Shown: positions 1 through 12,283 of the stretch, piece after piece | Layout of the letters: each line of letters starts with the position of its first letter | Position numbering within the stretch: the first letter of the stretch is position 1 | Source of the DNA: Amphibalanus amphitrite | Lineage: Eukaryota; Arthropoda; Thecostraca; Balanomorpha; Balanidae | Reading direction: 5' to 3' | NCBI RefSeq assembly: GCF_019059575.1 | Contig: NW_024881848.1 | Coordinates: 186,001 to 250,000 of the forward strand | DNA: 64,000 bases | Made by a program: the position numbers and the translations under genes | Notes under the pieces: model-generated | Database searches by the model: none | What the model saw: the letters and a program-made list of their open reading frames with translations, nothing else | What the model was told of the DNA's origin: nothing

Positions 1-70
1 ATATACCATACATGACTTCACATACGATCAACCTTCACTACCTTGAGGTCTGTTTTGCTGTTGGGCAGCT

Positions 71-460
71 GTAAGGTCATGTGACGTCATCAAAGGTCAC
101 CAAAGGTTTTTTGCCAATAACTCCTTACAGGAACAAGATACAGCCACGCGGATGGTCTCATTGTGTTCAGCTCGTCAAGACGCATCGAATGATATACATG
201 ATGACCTCGAGGTCACGTGACCTGAGGTCAACCTTTGACCTTGACCTTTCGAGGTCAACATATATATCATTCGATGCGGATTGACGAGAGGATCACGATG
301 ATGCCCTTAGTTTGTTCCTATCTTGACTACTTCGAAAGTTATTCGAGAAAAACCCTCTCCATATCTAGCGCCGCCATTTTGACTTTTTCGACCCCTGTGA
401 CGTCATCTTTGACCTGACCTGAAAATGACCTTAGTAAAAATTGTAGACCTTGTCCGTGCG
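71..460. repeat. AGGTCA-rich interspersed repeat with internal palindrome (copy 1)
   Basis: AGGTCA/TGACCT half-sites are packed through this stretch. Its core, about 181-278, is palindromic: a CATCGAATGATAT arm is mirrored by ATATCATTCGATG around a centre containing AGGTCACGTGACCT. A homologous copy lies at about 45640-46010, sharing GTCAATAACTCC, TCGAATGATAT, GAGGTCAAC, GATGATGCC and GAAGTTATTC in the same order. It has no coding capacity. I infer a non-autonomous interspersed repeat of unknown class. Boundaries are approximate. Confidence 0.6.
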
Positions 461-1415
461 TATCCGATGCCGTTTACCGCTTGTCGCTATCTTGCTTCGT
501 TCTCGAGATCTCAGGGGGGGGCGGTCATCCGCCCCCCCCCCCCCGTCGGTACTAAGTTGGCGCAGACCCCCGTCGGTGCGCGGGTTAATGCTGCTGAAGT
601 TCGCTTTCGAAGCGTCTCCTCAAGGCATTCCACAGCTCTCGTGACATTTTGGATCACGGAACATGGCTGGGCGCAGGACATGTCGTGTGCGAGCTTGGAC
701 GGACCACGTGACCACCTCCTCCCCTCCCCCTCACTCCCGTCCCCTTCCCCAGCAGGGCGTCCGATCTAACCGCGCCCCAGGCAGTCGGCTCGGTCCGACC
801 CTCCCTGGTCGAGCCACGGCCCGGTGCCGCCTGAGTTTGTGCCGGGTGCAAAACTGGAGCAGTAACTAGCGCCCGAACTAGTAGTCAGCACGACCATCGT
901 CAGATGGCAGGAGTAAATGGAATAAGCGGTTCCAGGTTTCAGAAGGAATGGGGCAGGAAAAAGCGCTGAAAACAATGTTTTGCTGATATAGCCATAAAAA
1001 GTTCACTGAATTGGGAGAGCAGCACATCAGTTTAAAGCCCTTCAGATGGTGGTTTTAATAAGCACACAATCATTTCCCAATTCGCCTCCAACGGTGTCAC
1101 AGGCAAAGAATACGCTGAAATACTAGTGTGTACAGAACTAAGCAACTGCGGGTCCCTGTACATTTACCAGACTTTTGTAATTGAACGTGTGCACGGGCAC
1201 GGCTAACGTTATTATGGTGTCCTTTTTATTCTCAGTTAAATGCTGCATGGCGTAATGGGAACGGGAAACAAAAGAGAAGCTCTGAGGACTTATAATTACT
1301 TGTCACGTATCTAATTTGTTTCCCTCACCGTCAGATATTTTTGACGGTCATCTTTAGCCTCCTTGACCGTCCATGCCATAATGACTTGGTGCTGACATAG
1401 TGCTCATTTTTGCAG
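461..1415. other. non-coding stretch, no gene seen
   Basis: Contains homopolymer G and C runs near 505-545 of the kind that also mark the repeats at 8.3 and 13.9 kb. The rest is unstructured sequence, presumably an intron of the gene whose last exons start at 1416. No convincing exon was found on either strand. Confidence 0.4.
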
Positions 1416-1506
1416 AACATCGCAAAACCACGTCGTCCAAGCTGTACATGAAGAATTCGCCGACTGTGGACGGCGACCGCAAACTCTCCGGGGTCACATA
1501 CGAGCG
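1416..1506 (+). CDS. exon (antepenultimate) of the Ser/Pro-rich gene
   Basis: Acceptor TTTTTGCAG and donor GTGAGT flank a 91-nt exon. Only the frame encoding HRKTTSSKLYMKNSPTVDGD joins in phase with the next exon through a split CG|T arginine codon. Another frame is open here but does not connect. Confidence 0.65.
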
Positions 1507-3021
1507 GTGAGTGAACGACCAGTCACCTGGAGGAACGGCAAGGAACGGTGATTGACGGACCGGACCGTATTTATAAAACAAAGCCGAACAGTCCGAGCAT
1601 ATGCCAGCCGGGACAAACATGTTTATGTGGCATGCTTTCTCAATGAGAAGACACTTAACATTTGTACAAGTAGGTGCATTCTTCACCATTTTGTCACTCC
1701 GTACATCTTTCTGCAGTGATGCCACTAACCCTCTGTCGGTGCCCCCTCTCCCTGCAGTGGCGGCGGCGGCGGCGGCGGTGAGCTGGAGACACCCCCGCCG
1801 CGTGTCGGTCGCTCGCGCTCTCCCGGCGGCAAGCGTCGCTCGCTGCAGCCGGGCGAGTGTCGCGCTCACGAGGAGGAAGAGTCGGGCTCGGAGCTCTCCG
1901 ACGAGGGGTACCGCTCGCCGGGACTGGGCAAGACGGCCGCCGGAGCCACAGAATCAGGTGGGTGCCGGCCGTGACGAGGCAGAGGTAGAGTTCCGCATTT
2001 GGGTACAAGGGGGAGGGGTTGAGTGCATCGGGTCAGCTGTTTTGTACTATCGTGTTTACAAAGCTCGTTTGACGACGTCTACTGAATGAATAATTAATCG
2101 TCCGGCGAGGCATTTATTGGGAGCTACCGTACCGACAGCGCCATCTAGTGTGATGGCTAGATGGCGCTAGTTCCCGGTCGCCGGCACCCTGCCCCGCCGT
2201 GAGCTGACTAATCTGTTCCCCTCCACCCGCCAGGGCCGCCGGCCTGGACACCGTCTCCCTCCGACTATGTGGTGGAACTCAACTCCCCGGCCAGCGGGGA
2301 CAAACAGCGAGGCCGGCGCTCCTCCTCCACCCCCGCCGGCCGACCGGCCAGCGCCGGCACCTCGCCCGCCGCCGCCGGCGCCAAGACGCCCAAAACGCGC
2401 CACCCGCTCATCGCCTCGGCCCTGCGCGGCCTCAAGAACCTGCGGCCCAACTCCAGCACCGCTGCCAAGCCGTCGCCGGGCGCTCAGAGCCCGCAGCTGC
2501 TGGCGCCGCCGGAGCCGGCCGGTCGGCGGATGTCGTCCGACTCCGGGCGACACTCTGTGCGCGCCAGCCGCTCCAGCCAGGCCCGGACGCCGCGAGGCGG
2601 CGCGCACGGCACCTGGGCGGGCGGCCAGCGGCGCGACCGGCCTGCCCTCTCGGCCGACACGTTCCGCCGGCAACCGGCCGGTCCGGCGGCGGCTGTGGCG
2701 GCCGGCCGAACCGCCTCGGCCTCGCCGGGGCCGCGGCGCCGCTCCGCCGGCCGGCTGCCGCCCAAAGGAGGCATCCTCGACAAGCTGATGGACACGCCCG
2801 ACCTGGACGACGACGCCAAGGTGCTGCAGCGGATGGAGGAGCTGCTGCGCCAGTACCGGCCGCAGCTGGAGCTGCCGCCGCTCGGCGCCGGGGCCTCAGA
2901 GGACGGCGGACCCGTCTCACCGCGCGTCACACCGCGCAAGGAGGGCGACGGGCCGGCCAAGACCCGGATCCCGGCGCCGACCTTCTTCCAGCCGCGGTCG
3001 CCCACCGAGCCGCTGCCCTGA
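1416..3021 (+). CDS. 3' end of a Ser/Pro/Arg-rich protein, possibly GAS2-like (partial gene)
   Basis: Three exons share one continuous frame across consensus splice sites: 1416-1506, 1758-1957 and 2234-3021. The first visible exon starts with two bases of a split codon, so the 5' part of the gene lies upstream. The product tail is basic and Ser/Pro/Ala-rich. It contains an acidic patch followed by SDEGYRSPG, a low-complexity region, then a short predicted helix (ILDKLMDTPDLDDDAKVLQR) and ends SPTEPLP with TGA at 3019-3021. A disordered basic tail with SDEGYRS and a short charged helix recalls GAS2-like (pickled eggs) actin-microtubule linkers, but no CH or GAR domain is in the window, so the family is only a hypothesis. 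The exon chain itself is well supported. A candidate poly(A) signal AATAAA is at 4232. Confidence 0.7.
1758..1957 (+). CDS. exon (penultimate) of the Ser/Pro-rich gene
   Basis: Flanked by CCCTGCAG and GTGGGT. It begins with a short GGC/Gly run, then a basic Ser/Pro stretch, then HEEEESGSELSDEGYRSPG, and ends in a split glycine codon (G|GG) completed by the next exon. Confidence 0.7.
2234..3021 (+). CDS. terminal exon of the Ser/Pro-rich gene
   Basis: Acceptor CCCGCCAG precedes 262 in-frame codons ending in TGA. The exon is very GC-rich, mostly Ser/Pro/Ala/Arg and probably disordered, apart from a charged helix about 75 residues before the end. It ends near RIPAPTFFQPRSP. Confidence 0.75.
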
Positions 3022-5091
3022 GCGGTGTGACCTCACCGTACGCCGCCGCCCCCCGGCCCGGAGTGGTGCGAGGGAGAGGACAGGGGCGTGCCGGGCTCTT
3101 CCGTCACAGGCGTCGAGTCGCTGCCGTATGCCAAACAGGCGGCTCAGAATACCTGCTCTGATTTTAGCTAGCGCAGCTCTCACGATCCTGTGAATCCAAG
3201 TCAGTGATTCACTGTCATGGTGGCACAGACGATACGGGAAGGCGAGTGAGCTGCTTCAGCGCGTGAAAGGCAAACCCATCGTGATTAGTTGCTAGTCGCG
3301 CCTTTCCCAGACGAGTGTGTGGTGACGTCGGTGCTTTCTGCTTGCGCTGACACAGCTAACTGACGGGCAGCAGCGCCAGCGGTCTTATAATTCAAACACA
3401 CCCAGAGTACGGTGTCTCTAGTTGCCAAAATATTAACCATACGTGTGCGATGACCAAGTGTTGACGTGGTGCGTACATTATAAGCGTTTCGATTCGCAGA
3501 CTTGCGTCGTTCGGTCGTGAGGTATTTATTTGTGTCGTGTGTTACGGTAGACATTTCGTACTGTGAAGGGACCTCCAGCGATCACAGCGGCCCCTGTCCT
3601 CTGCAGTCGAAATCGGCGTCCGATGGAACCATCCGGCGTCGAAAAACGGCGGCTGTGTTTCTGCTAATGACGGGGCTCTGGCCAAGGATGGCTGACTGTA
3701 TCTCTGATCTGAGGAAATGTTGACTGTACTACTCGAGGCTGTCGCAGAGGGATAAGTGTGGTGACCCATGAGGTTGGCTGATGGGGGTGGGTCACGCGGT
3801 GACCAATGCGAGCGGCGACCGGCGAGCGGCGAACAGCGTCGGGAATACTAAGTGTACGGGTGGGACGGTCACACTGAGGGAGGTGTGACCTCCCGAGCCG
3901 CCACTGGTCTCCTGTGAGGACCGAATGCGAGTGGCGATACGAAGTGACAGTTCACATGTGGACTGTCGCACATTTCCTGCCGGGAAGGTACTGAGAGTGA
4001 GCTGGGACAGACGCTGGGTCCCGTGGAGTGCGAGGGTGGACCATCCACCCAGAGAGCAGAGCCGTGGTGGTCGGCACGGCGGACCAGGAGGTGAGGAACT
4101 AACCCAGTCAGGGCCGAGCCGAGCGGCTGCGCGTCCCCGCAGTGTCAGGTGCCAATGGTGAACATACGCGCGGCGTCATGGTTCAGACCCGCGCTGCAGC
4201 TTGTGAGAAAGCAGAGATGTGCATCGGATTTAATAAATACTTTTGATAGAATGGCGTTCTTTCAAATGTCCTAACCACAGACACTAGTCGATGGACACCA
4301 ATGGGAATCGGCACTCGTGCTGGAATCGTGACAGCAGCCCCACTCATACAGCACAGGTGAAACGAGGGCACTTACGCACTGTTATTTCATGTTATTCTAT
4401 GGGTGATTGCTGTTAGCTAATTATGGTTTACGAGCACGGTTACGCTTCAGCCTTCCTCACTTCTCCCTCCGGCCTTGCTGGAATGTTTCGTTCCTCTACC
4501 GAATAATCATTAGCACATCAATGAGCCTGGGCTAATGTAACGAGATCCTTGCCAGCAATGAGTCAGTGACAGTAGTGAACTGCGACTATCCGCATCATCC
4601 GGACCCGATAGGTGACACAAGCAAAATGCTTCTCAGCCCGCCTCGTGAATATAGAAAATACCTCTCGTTTCAGAACAGAACAATTACAAATGCTCCAGGA
4701 AGGCCCAGCCAACGCAGAAGCATTAGTTCAATTACTCGCAGATAGGTGTCAGCAATAATAGGTACCGATCAGGCCGCAGCCGCCCTCCCACGGCCTCTTC
4801 AACGGAGCCTTTATGTCGTCCATGACTGTCATTTCTTCGTTTCGGACTTCGAATACGAGTCGCACGCCTGAGTGATTTCTACGGAAACGCCGCTTTTTTC
4901 GAAATCGGTGCCATTTGGCAGCTTTCCGGCACATTTTTGAGTCAGCAGAGTAGACTCATCACCATTAGTCTCTTCGTACTCTCCCTCCCAGCCCAACCAC
5001 AACCTCCAGGCAGTCCCCCTCCCAACAGAGACACACCGTTTAGCCATCAGCCGTGTATTGTGTCACGCGGCGACAGCGGAGCGCGGTGCGT
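3022..5091. other. 3' UTR and intergenic region, no gene seen
   Basis: Lies between two convergent genes. AATAAA at 4232-4237 could end the upstream transcript. No poly(A) signal for the minus-strand RPLP2 gene was obvious within 150 bp of its stop. Short open frames here lack codon bias and splice support. Confidence 0.4.
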
Positions 5092-5255
5092 CTAGTCGAA
5101 CAGTCCGAAGCCCATGTCGTCGTCCTCCGACTCCGACTCGGGCTCGGGCTTCTTCTTCTCCTCCTCCTTCGCGGCGGCCGGGGCGGCGCCACCGGCGGCG
5201 GCGGCGGCCGGGGCCGCGGCACCACCGGACGGCACAGAGGCCAGCTTGGTCAGAC
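5092..5255 (-). CDS. RPLP2: RPLP2 coding exon 2
   Basis: 164-nt terminal exon. It begins [11 protein letters not shown], passes through an Ala-rich hinge and a charged KEEEKK segment, and ends at the invariant GFGLFD with TAG at complement 5092-5094. Confidence 0.97.
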
Positions 5256-5885
5256 CTGCGGCGGGAGCGAGCGGTCAGTAATGGCGGCGGACGGTACCGT
5301 ATGGGGTCAGTTAGCACTCACCACATCGCTGGTTACTCACTAATCGTACACCAGTACTCTAAGATTGCTGCTCAATGAAGTAGGGATAAAGCACTCCTGA
5401 ACAAAACTATGCCGATCAGGCCACCTACACAATACGCAAAGAAATGACACCTAAACTGAACTTTGATCGACAAGATCATTTTGTGCTTTCAGGCGCTCAA
5501 ACTGAGTCGCGAAAAAAAAAAACTCCCACGGGGCGGGCTTCGTTCTAGGTTCTCAGCTCCCGCCGAAACATCTCCACAAGCCCAACAGACCTATGTTACG
5601 ACAATGCGACTCCCCTGATCACCGGCTACCGCTCGTTCAAGTACGGAACTAGCTACACAGGCACTTGCCAAGTCATACGAACACACCAGCCTAGTCTCAC
5701 AGAACCCTGTCCTTACCGGCGGCGATGACGTCATCGACCTTCTTGCCGGCCATCTGGCTGACGACGAGGTCGGCGCGGCTGTCCTCGCACTCGATGCCCA
5801 CCGAGCCCAGGATCTTCTTGATGTCGTCCTTGGACGGAGCCTTGCCGCTCTGCGCGGCCAGCAGGTAGGCAGCCACGTAACGCAT
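5092..5885 (-). CDS. RPLP2: 60S acidic ribosomal protein P2
   Basis: Two coding exons on the minus strand, 5885-5717 and 5255-5092, total 333 nt and encode 110 residues, close to the roughly 113 usual for P2. The N-terminus [20 protein letters not shown] is the P2 dimerisation domain; P1 starts differently. It runs through [13 protein letters not shown] and [17 protein letters not shown]. Exon 2 encodes the Ala/Gly hinge and the acidic tail ending [13 protein letters not shown], the conserved peptide that recruits elongation factors to the ribosomal stalk. The splice interrupts the AAG|L glycine codon with donor GTAAGG and acceptor CCGCAG. Just 5' of the ATG is CTGTTTCAG, a likely acceptor for a 5'-UTR intron. 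The gene is convergent with the Ser/Pro-rich gene. Confidence 0.97.
5717..5885 (-). CDS. RPLP2: RPLP2 coding exon 1
   Basis: 169-nt exon from the ATG (complement of 5883-5885) to a GTAAGG donor (complement of 5711-5716). Encodes the helical dimerisation domain. An open frame extending 5' of the ATG crosses a likely 3' splice site and is not coding. Confidence 0.95.
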
Positions 5886-8210
5886 GCTTACGCACTGAAA
5901 CAGAGCGCAACGGTCAACCGAGGGTCTGGTGGTGGAATACTTAGGGAAAGCAGCCATCTGCTCGGGTAGCATACTGGCCTACAATGGAAGACAGTCACTT
6001 TCTGGGATACTCTGGCACATATAATAACAAATTTACTGTTGTTCCAAAAAAAGAAAAATACTTCAAAACTTATATTCAGTGTCAGAAGTTTGATGCATGC
6101 ATGCTTACTGCATGCTAATTGGCTGAGCTTGGCCTCTGCAACAGGTGGAGTATGTGTGAGGATGAAGTCCAAGTAGATAAAATCAGACTAGCCTGACACA
6201 TTGTCTGTTTATTGGAGCCTTCGGGTGTGCGACTGCTGGGGTCATTTTGTGCCCCAGCCTGACCTAATCTGACCTACTAAATACTAATAGACTAATACAA
6301 CCTACATCCCTACAACCTACCACATGGATTAGTTGGGATTGAGGTTACAGTTGAGTATTTTTGAACTCTTATTTCCATTAATCAGTTTGGTGAAACTTAA
6401 TGACCCTTACCTACATTTAAAAAACAATGTTTATCTCATGCCATAAATTGATATTGGTGCATCATGTCAGTCATAAGTGCATGCATCATGTCATTTGTCC
6501 TTGTCAGTGCAGAGTTGGGTACCTATTCTCTTAGCAGACAAACATCGCCCGAGCTGCCATATCTAGCTAGGTAGGTTTTAGTTTGGTAAGTTGTAAGTAG
6601 GGTAAGGTCAGGTTAGATTGATTTGTTACATATTTAACTGTGAAAAGACAATTGCAGCTCACACAAGACGTAGATATAGGGCCTGTTCCAGTGCCTCAAG
6701 AATTATAGAAATTATTGACTGGAGGCTCTACCAGAGATTCCACTGGAGGTGCTGGAACACGATCCGAAGATTTTTGGAGATTGGTGTCACAGATACCAAA
6801 AGAATGATGATGGTTCTCTGTTGAAACACAAAGTATGTTTAAATTTAAGTCAGAAAGATTTTGTTTACATTCATGATTGTCACATGAGCGCTATAATTGT
6901 AGACGAGACCCTCCATGGACATGTGGACCTCCCAACTCTCTGGAGGCTACTGTAGGGACGACGGTGAAAACAGGGCGCCTGGGGCGATTTGATCAAGGTT
7001 CGTGAAATTCACACGTGATGTTTTACCTGTAGAAGGCCCATGAAGGGGGAGAACTTCCAAATGTCACGTGACTAATATGCCCTCCGGCGCCCCAGTCTGC
7101 AAAACGTGGCAGGCTTCGACGAGATCTCGTCGGGGCAGACACCACAGGTTGGGGCAGAAATAGGGGCAGGTTTCAGGAAGATTGGGGCAGAAACAGGAAA
7201 ATCTGGTGCAGAAGTTAAAAAATTGACACAGAAGTGATTTTCTCAGCTTCTTACTGCTTCCTACATCATTATATCGTTACATTATTTGCATCATTAGGGG
7301 CAGGAATTGGGCTGCCCCTGGACTCAGCATTCTGATTCGGGGCAGGATTTTGTCTGCCCCGAAAATCTTGTCGAGCTCCCTGCCATGTTTTGCAGACTGG
7401 CCGGCGCCCTGTTTTCACCGGCGTCCTACTGTAGGCGCTGGAAATTATTTGGCGGGAGCTTTCTGGAGTTGCTGGAACAGGCCCATGGCAGCAAAGGCGA
7501 CGTCTGCTAAGAGAGTAGGTACCCAGAGTTTGAGTTGTTGCTCAGCCACGGAGGGTGCTGGCACAGGCTGTTAGTAATTTATTTGAACTACCACCTACAA
7601 GTGTTAGTAGCTTCATGCAGTACCCCCAGACCCAGTGTAATAATATTCTGCTAATAAGGGCCACTATGTCGACACTGGACAGCCTGAGTCGATTTACTTC
7701 TTGTTTCAAGCTCGATGCTGACAAACGACGCTTCACAGTGCAATTTTACGCTCTGGACTAAACGGACTTCAATGTTGTGCCCCAATCAGATGGACCAAAC
7801 TGAGGGTTATACTAAATCATAATGCAGAATGCCAAAAAAGATAAAAACTTACCTTTTAAGTCTTACGACACGAAACGTGTACTGCACCGCGCTAAGTTAG
7901 CGTACAGAAGGAAGTTTGCGACGGTGCCGTTCAGGAAACAACAAACTCTTATTTTCACAAAATAAAATATTGTAAAACCATTTTCAAAAAAGCACTTATA
8001 AAAACAAGATATTCACAAAAATATTTATTTGATTTCAAAGAGCATAATTTCTTGATAACAACAGCTTAAAAATTATGTAAGAAATCTAGCGACTTTTGGG
8101 TATAAAATAGGCGAAATAGAGATATTTCAGAAAATGCGATCTTTCATCCAACATCTTTAGCTTGATCTTTAGCAACATATTTACCAGGATCACGAGCGGT
8201 CGAGATATTC
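5886..8210. other. RPLP2 upstream region and intergenic sequence, no gene seen
   Basis: The first few hundred bases should hold the RPLP2 leader exon and promoter; I could not place the start site. A short frame at about 6720-6832 precedes a GTATGT donor but has no credible acceptor. The 7130-7400 stretch has several GGGGCAG repeats. No supported gene. Confidence 0.4.
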
Positions 8211-8279
8211 GATCTCAACCGCAGCTTACTGGCGGATCCAGAAAGACGGCATTGAACGATGCGGGGGCATACCTGACCC

Positions 8280-8640
8280 GCGAGTGACTTGGGGGGGGGG
8301 GGGCACGCCGGGGGGGGGGAGACTCAGACTCTCCATGCACTCTCCAGAGCCCGGAGCCCCCCCCCCCCCACCCCTCCTTTCTCCGAACGAAACTACTAGG
8401 CCGATCGTCAAAATTCAAACGGCTTCTGATAGCCCTGGAAAACTGTCGAACGAAACTTATAGTGACTTGGGGGGGGGGAGGGGCTCTTAAGAGCCCGGAG
8501 CCCCCCCCCCCCTCCTATCTCCGAAACTACTAGGCCGATCGTCAAAATTCAAACGGCTTCTGATAGCCCTGGAAAACTGTCGAACGAAACCTATTTTCAT
8601 TGACTTCGAGGTCACCGATGACGTAACAGGTCAGGTCAAA
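8280..8640. repeat. tandemly duplicated G/C-run repeat
   Basis: Two copies (about 8285-8462 and 8463-8590) each carry a G-run, then GAGCCCGGAGCCCCCCCCC, then a near-identical block containing CTACTAGGCCGATCGTC and AAAACTGTCGAACGAAAC. The second copy is followed by AGGTCA half-sites. A diverged relative is at about 13950-14110. The homopolymer runs could be affected by sequencing or assembly. Confidence 0.65.
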
Positions 8641-9463
8641 GTAAAAATTATCAGCATTTTTGCTCGTTCACAATTTAGGTAGGCTCTGACCGCCGCGCCG
8701 GCTGACAAGTCCGATCAGGCTCATTTTTGGTTTACGCACTCCTTGATATATGCCAGAGATACCCTGAGGCCTGAGGATTTACGTACTCCTTGATATAGGG
8801 TAAGGTGCCTAATTAGCGACCCTTTCCGATTTGCGACCTACCTCCCTACAGAAAAACTGGCAGGAGAAAACGGGGTAAAAATATCGTCAAAAGGTCTGCC
8901 ATACCTTGGTTATCAAATTAAATTATTTTCCGGTCGTCGATGTTTCTGGTGGGACGTTTCAGGTGAGTTTAAATAAAAATGACGAGTTTCTTATCCAAAA
9001 TGTGTGTGTTTGGGCCCTCTCTGATGAAAAGCGATGCACATTAGGATGATGCACCTTTTATATTCTGAATCGACGTTCCTTCTTCAATTGATTACCGTTT
9101 TCCCATAGTGAATCGCTCAACTGTGCACAGCATGGCGGTTAAAAATGTGTCGCAACTCATATTTCCTATTTGCGCCTGACATGGTCGCAAATAGCTCAAG
9201 AAGGGAAAGAAAGGGGAAAAGAGAGAAATGAAAATGAGGTGTTGCTGAAGCTTGCATGTGTGGCAGGGGATGCCAAATGTCGTCACCGACTGCAGGGGCG
9301 CCGAATTCAGCGCGAACCTCGAATATCATACGAGATAGCCCGCAAAATTTGGGTTTCTGCCTTCTTTTCGCCTTTCGGTGCATCACGTGATCAGTTTTTA
9401 CTTCCGTAAATGTGTTGGATAAACGTTTCTGTTCGAGTGATTGAAAACTTTGCTTATAGGTTA

Positions 9464-11348
9464 GGGGAGAGCGGGGCCAGTTGAACCACTTTTTATATAT
9501 TGACATGCACAGCGAGATCTAGTTGTCATATCGAAAAATGCACAATGCCATGAAAAAATATGCTCTTTTGGCTTTATTTTAAGATATGTAAAATTATGTT
9601 TCAAACATATTTTGCTGCCAAACGCATGCTTATAAAACAGCTCTACGCCCGTTTCAAATGACCCCGATGCGAGGGTCAATTGAACCAGCCCATGGGGTCA
9701 ATTGCACCTATCCTTAACAATGGGATGTTTTCCTGTTTAAGGCCACTTTCTTAAGGAGATATTTTGTCCGGTTTACTTTTCCAAATGCTACATTCAATAG
9801 GTCGTTGGAAAGCTAAAAGTGCAAAGTTCCTCATAATAGGTGACATAAAGTACATAGACTATGGTAAAATGGGCGGATGAGGAAAATGAGAAATATCTCA
9901 GGCTATAGTGTGCTTTCAAGCAAAAGGCTGGAGAAAAAGGGGTCAAAAATTGAGCTCTATTAAAGGTAGTGTGCCACCTTTGAAAGATTTCCCATTTTAT
10001 TTTTCCTAGGATAAGAAGCTTCTGTTTTTACCTAATATCGCAAAAAAAATCAAAAATGGGCCTGGAATAGTGCCTTTTTCGCCTAAAAGTTTTTCGGTTT
10101 TTAGATATGTATAACAACTGTAGTGGGCTCACATGCAAACAGGCGTCGGGCAACAATCGCGAATGCGGCGCACTTGTGACAATAAGCAAAGGTCATTATA
10201 GTGTTACGACCATACGACGTACGAGAATGAGTTATCAGCTGTCTAATCGTAGACAACACAATGTCGAGCCTTATACTGTAAGCCCGTATTGGTATTGTTT
10301 CTTTTATTTGGCTGTCGAACATTATTTATGGTTTGAAATATGATTTTATGTAAAATAATTGATATGAAAAAGCCGTCTTATAAGTTATGATCCCATTTCA
10401 CCACACGCAAGTGGCAGAAATGACAATGATCAGCTGACGCATTTTTCTTGGCCGAAGTCAGAGCGCGCGGCCCGACGCACCACGCGTATTTGGAAATTCC
10501 GACCTCGACGAGCATCAGAAGCCACCTAACAGGCGTGTTCGAAACCGCAGGAGATGATGATGAACGGGTTTATCGAAACTTGATTGGATGAGCATATCGG
10601 TAATAGCGATTTCATTGTGTGCATTTATTGTTCATAGTGGTGTGAAATGTGGTTGGGGTACGACCGACAACCCGTCGGGGCGAATTTCGCACTGGGGTAC
10701 TCAAAATTTGAAGAATTTAAGACGTTTCCATGAGTTTTGAAGGTATGGATAAGTTCTAAAAATCCGGTTCTCCTTATCTGGGCCATTAACTCCATACGGT
10801 CCAAGAAAGCTGGCACACTACCTTTAAACTACTATTTCAGTTTAAAACCTCATTTCAAAGGTGGACTATTTCTTTTAATGTTTACAGCCCCTGAACAATA
10901 ACCATTGCAAAGGTCACCGGGGTCCATTGAAACGGCCTGTGGCACTGTTTCAACTGACCCTCAGAGAAGCGTTTCAATTGACCCCATCCGCTCCCGCCAT
11001 CTCGCACGCGCCGTAAAGCACATGTCAAACGAGCTGGAGGGACGGCATCATGCTGAATGAAGGGCCAAATAAGGTGTTATTCCGGAGCCAGGAGTTCTTC
11101 TTTCAGCAAACAAAGGTATATGAGATATCTCAAAATATTCATAAAACGATTTCTCCCAAACGCCCCTCAAAAACACAAAAACAAGTGTCAAATCAAAATT
11201 ACCGTCCGTTTGCCGCCCAAACGCCGTTGACAAAGGAAGTGGTCGAGCGCGGATGCGCAGTGGTGTCGGCAACGCCATATGTTGCATACTGTTGAAAATA
11301 AAGCCATGTTTCATCTGACCCCGTGTTTCAACTGGCCCCGCTCTCCCC
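9464..11348. mobile_element. TA-flanked TIR element (middle of nest)
   Basis: Inverted ends GGGGAGAGCGGGGCCAGTTG at 9464 and the exact complement ending at 11348 are flanked by TA at 9462-9463 and 11349-11350. Subterminal copies of GGTCAATTGAACC and its complement occur near both ends. No transposase is seen. It lies entirely inside the 8798-11661 element. Confidence 0.75.
9964..10823. mobile_element. TTAA-flanked TIR element (innermost of nest)
   Basis: AGGTAGTGTGCCA at 9964 is matched by TGGCACACTACCT ending at 10823, with TTAA at both flanks (9960-9963, 10824-10827), the target preference of piggyBac-type transposases. It is 860 bp with no transposase frame, and sits inside the 9464-11348 element. 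Its ends resemble two other TTAA elements in this window (37990 and 58937), all starting AGG. Confidence 0.72.
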
Positions 11349-11750
11349 TACCTTTTTGAGATCGTATTTCATCTTTTCAGGCGTCACATTTTTTGCCATT
11401 TTTAATATGGGGAAACCCATAGACTTATTAGCGACCCTCCCCGGTCGCTAATCGGGAAGAGTTCCCTATTAGCGTTTTTTGCAATGGTTTGCCAAAATGC
11501 TCACTACAAATAAGTTAGTGAATATTGGGGCAGAAAATGACTATGTTTTGATAGAAAAATGAACGGTCTCTCCGAAAATCAAGCCAGTAATACAGTGGCA
11601 CCCACAGAGCGTGAGCAATTACGGTTCAAATTAAGGGGGTCGCTAATTAGGCACCTTACCCTATGCCTCAGATACCCTGAGGGTACCGAACCTTTGCTTC
11701 GAATTTTTCAGGTCAAGGCCAGGTCATCCTAGGTCACAAAATTGTAGGTA

Positions 11751-12283
11751 GAGGAAAGTGGGGTAAGACGGTCAGGGTAGGTAGGACGGGCACCCCTTCT
11801 GCAGAGTGCAGACCAAACCAATAGCGCTACGAGCGAGAAAAATTAGAACCAGAATTGCCTGAATGTGAAAAATGGTTCTACATGGCTTCTGAACTAGGGC
11901 CTATATACGAGCATACGCCTTCTGCACGAATCTCGTATACTGCCATTTCCGAAGCACTTGAGACCAACGAGCGACTGTATCAATTTGCGGCTAATCTCGG
12001 GCATTTGTTGCTAGCTGTACTGGTCGGCGAAAGAAGCTGGCCGTCTTGCCCTACCCATGTGACCGTCTTACCCCATGGGGTGGGGTAAGACGGGTTTTTG
12101 CAAGGTTTTGCAAAAATAGCTGCAGTTTATTTGTTGAATCAGGTCTATGTAAGTCTCATATTCTGGCAAATGGAAGTAAAATGTCTAAAAAAGGTTTTCA
12201 CTCAGTTTCCCGTTTCTATGATGTTTCTAACCGGCCGAAAAATGGCTCCAAAGTTAAGGTGCCCGTCTTACCCCACTTTCCCC
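11751..12283. mobile_element. TA-flanked TIR element, 0.53 kb
   Basis: GAGGAAAGTGGGGTAAGACG at 11751 is mirrored, with one mismatch, by the end at 12283; TA lies at 11749-11750 and 12284-12285. Internal GGGGTAAGACGG and CCGTCTTACCCC copies near 12060-12090 repeat the end motif. Non-autonomous. Same style as the 9464 element but different sequence. Confidence 0.72.

Larger units (their letters stand above)
8798..11661. mobile_element. TA-flanked TIR element (outermost of three nested elements)
   Basis: Terminal inverted repeats begin GGGTAAGGTGCCTAATTAGC at 8798 and end with the exact complement at 11661, about 24 matching bases. TA dinucleotides at 8796-8797 and 11662-11663 look like a target duplication, as in Tc1/mariner-type elements. 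The 2.86 kb span has no transposase frame and holds two further elements, so it is non-autonomous. The flanking TTTACG-ACTCCTTGATAT motif is itself present twice before the left end. Confidence 0.75.

Noticed and set aside
6720..6832. Possible exon ending in AAACACAAA|GTATGT (VLEHDPKIFGDWCHRYQK)
   Set aside because: The donor is acceptable but there is no pyrimidine tract or clear acceptor, and no partner exon was found.
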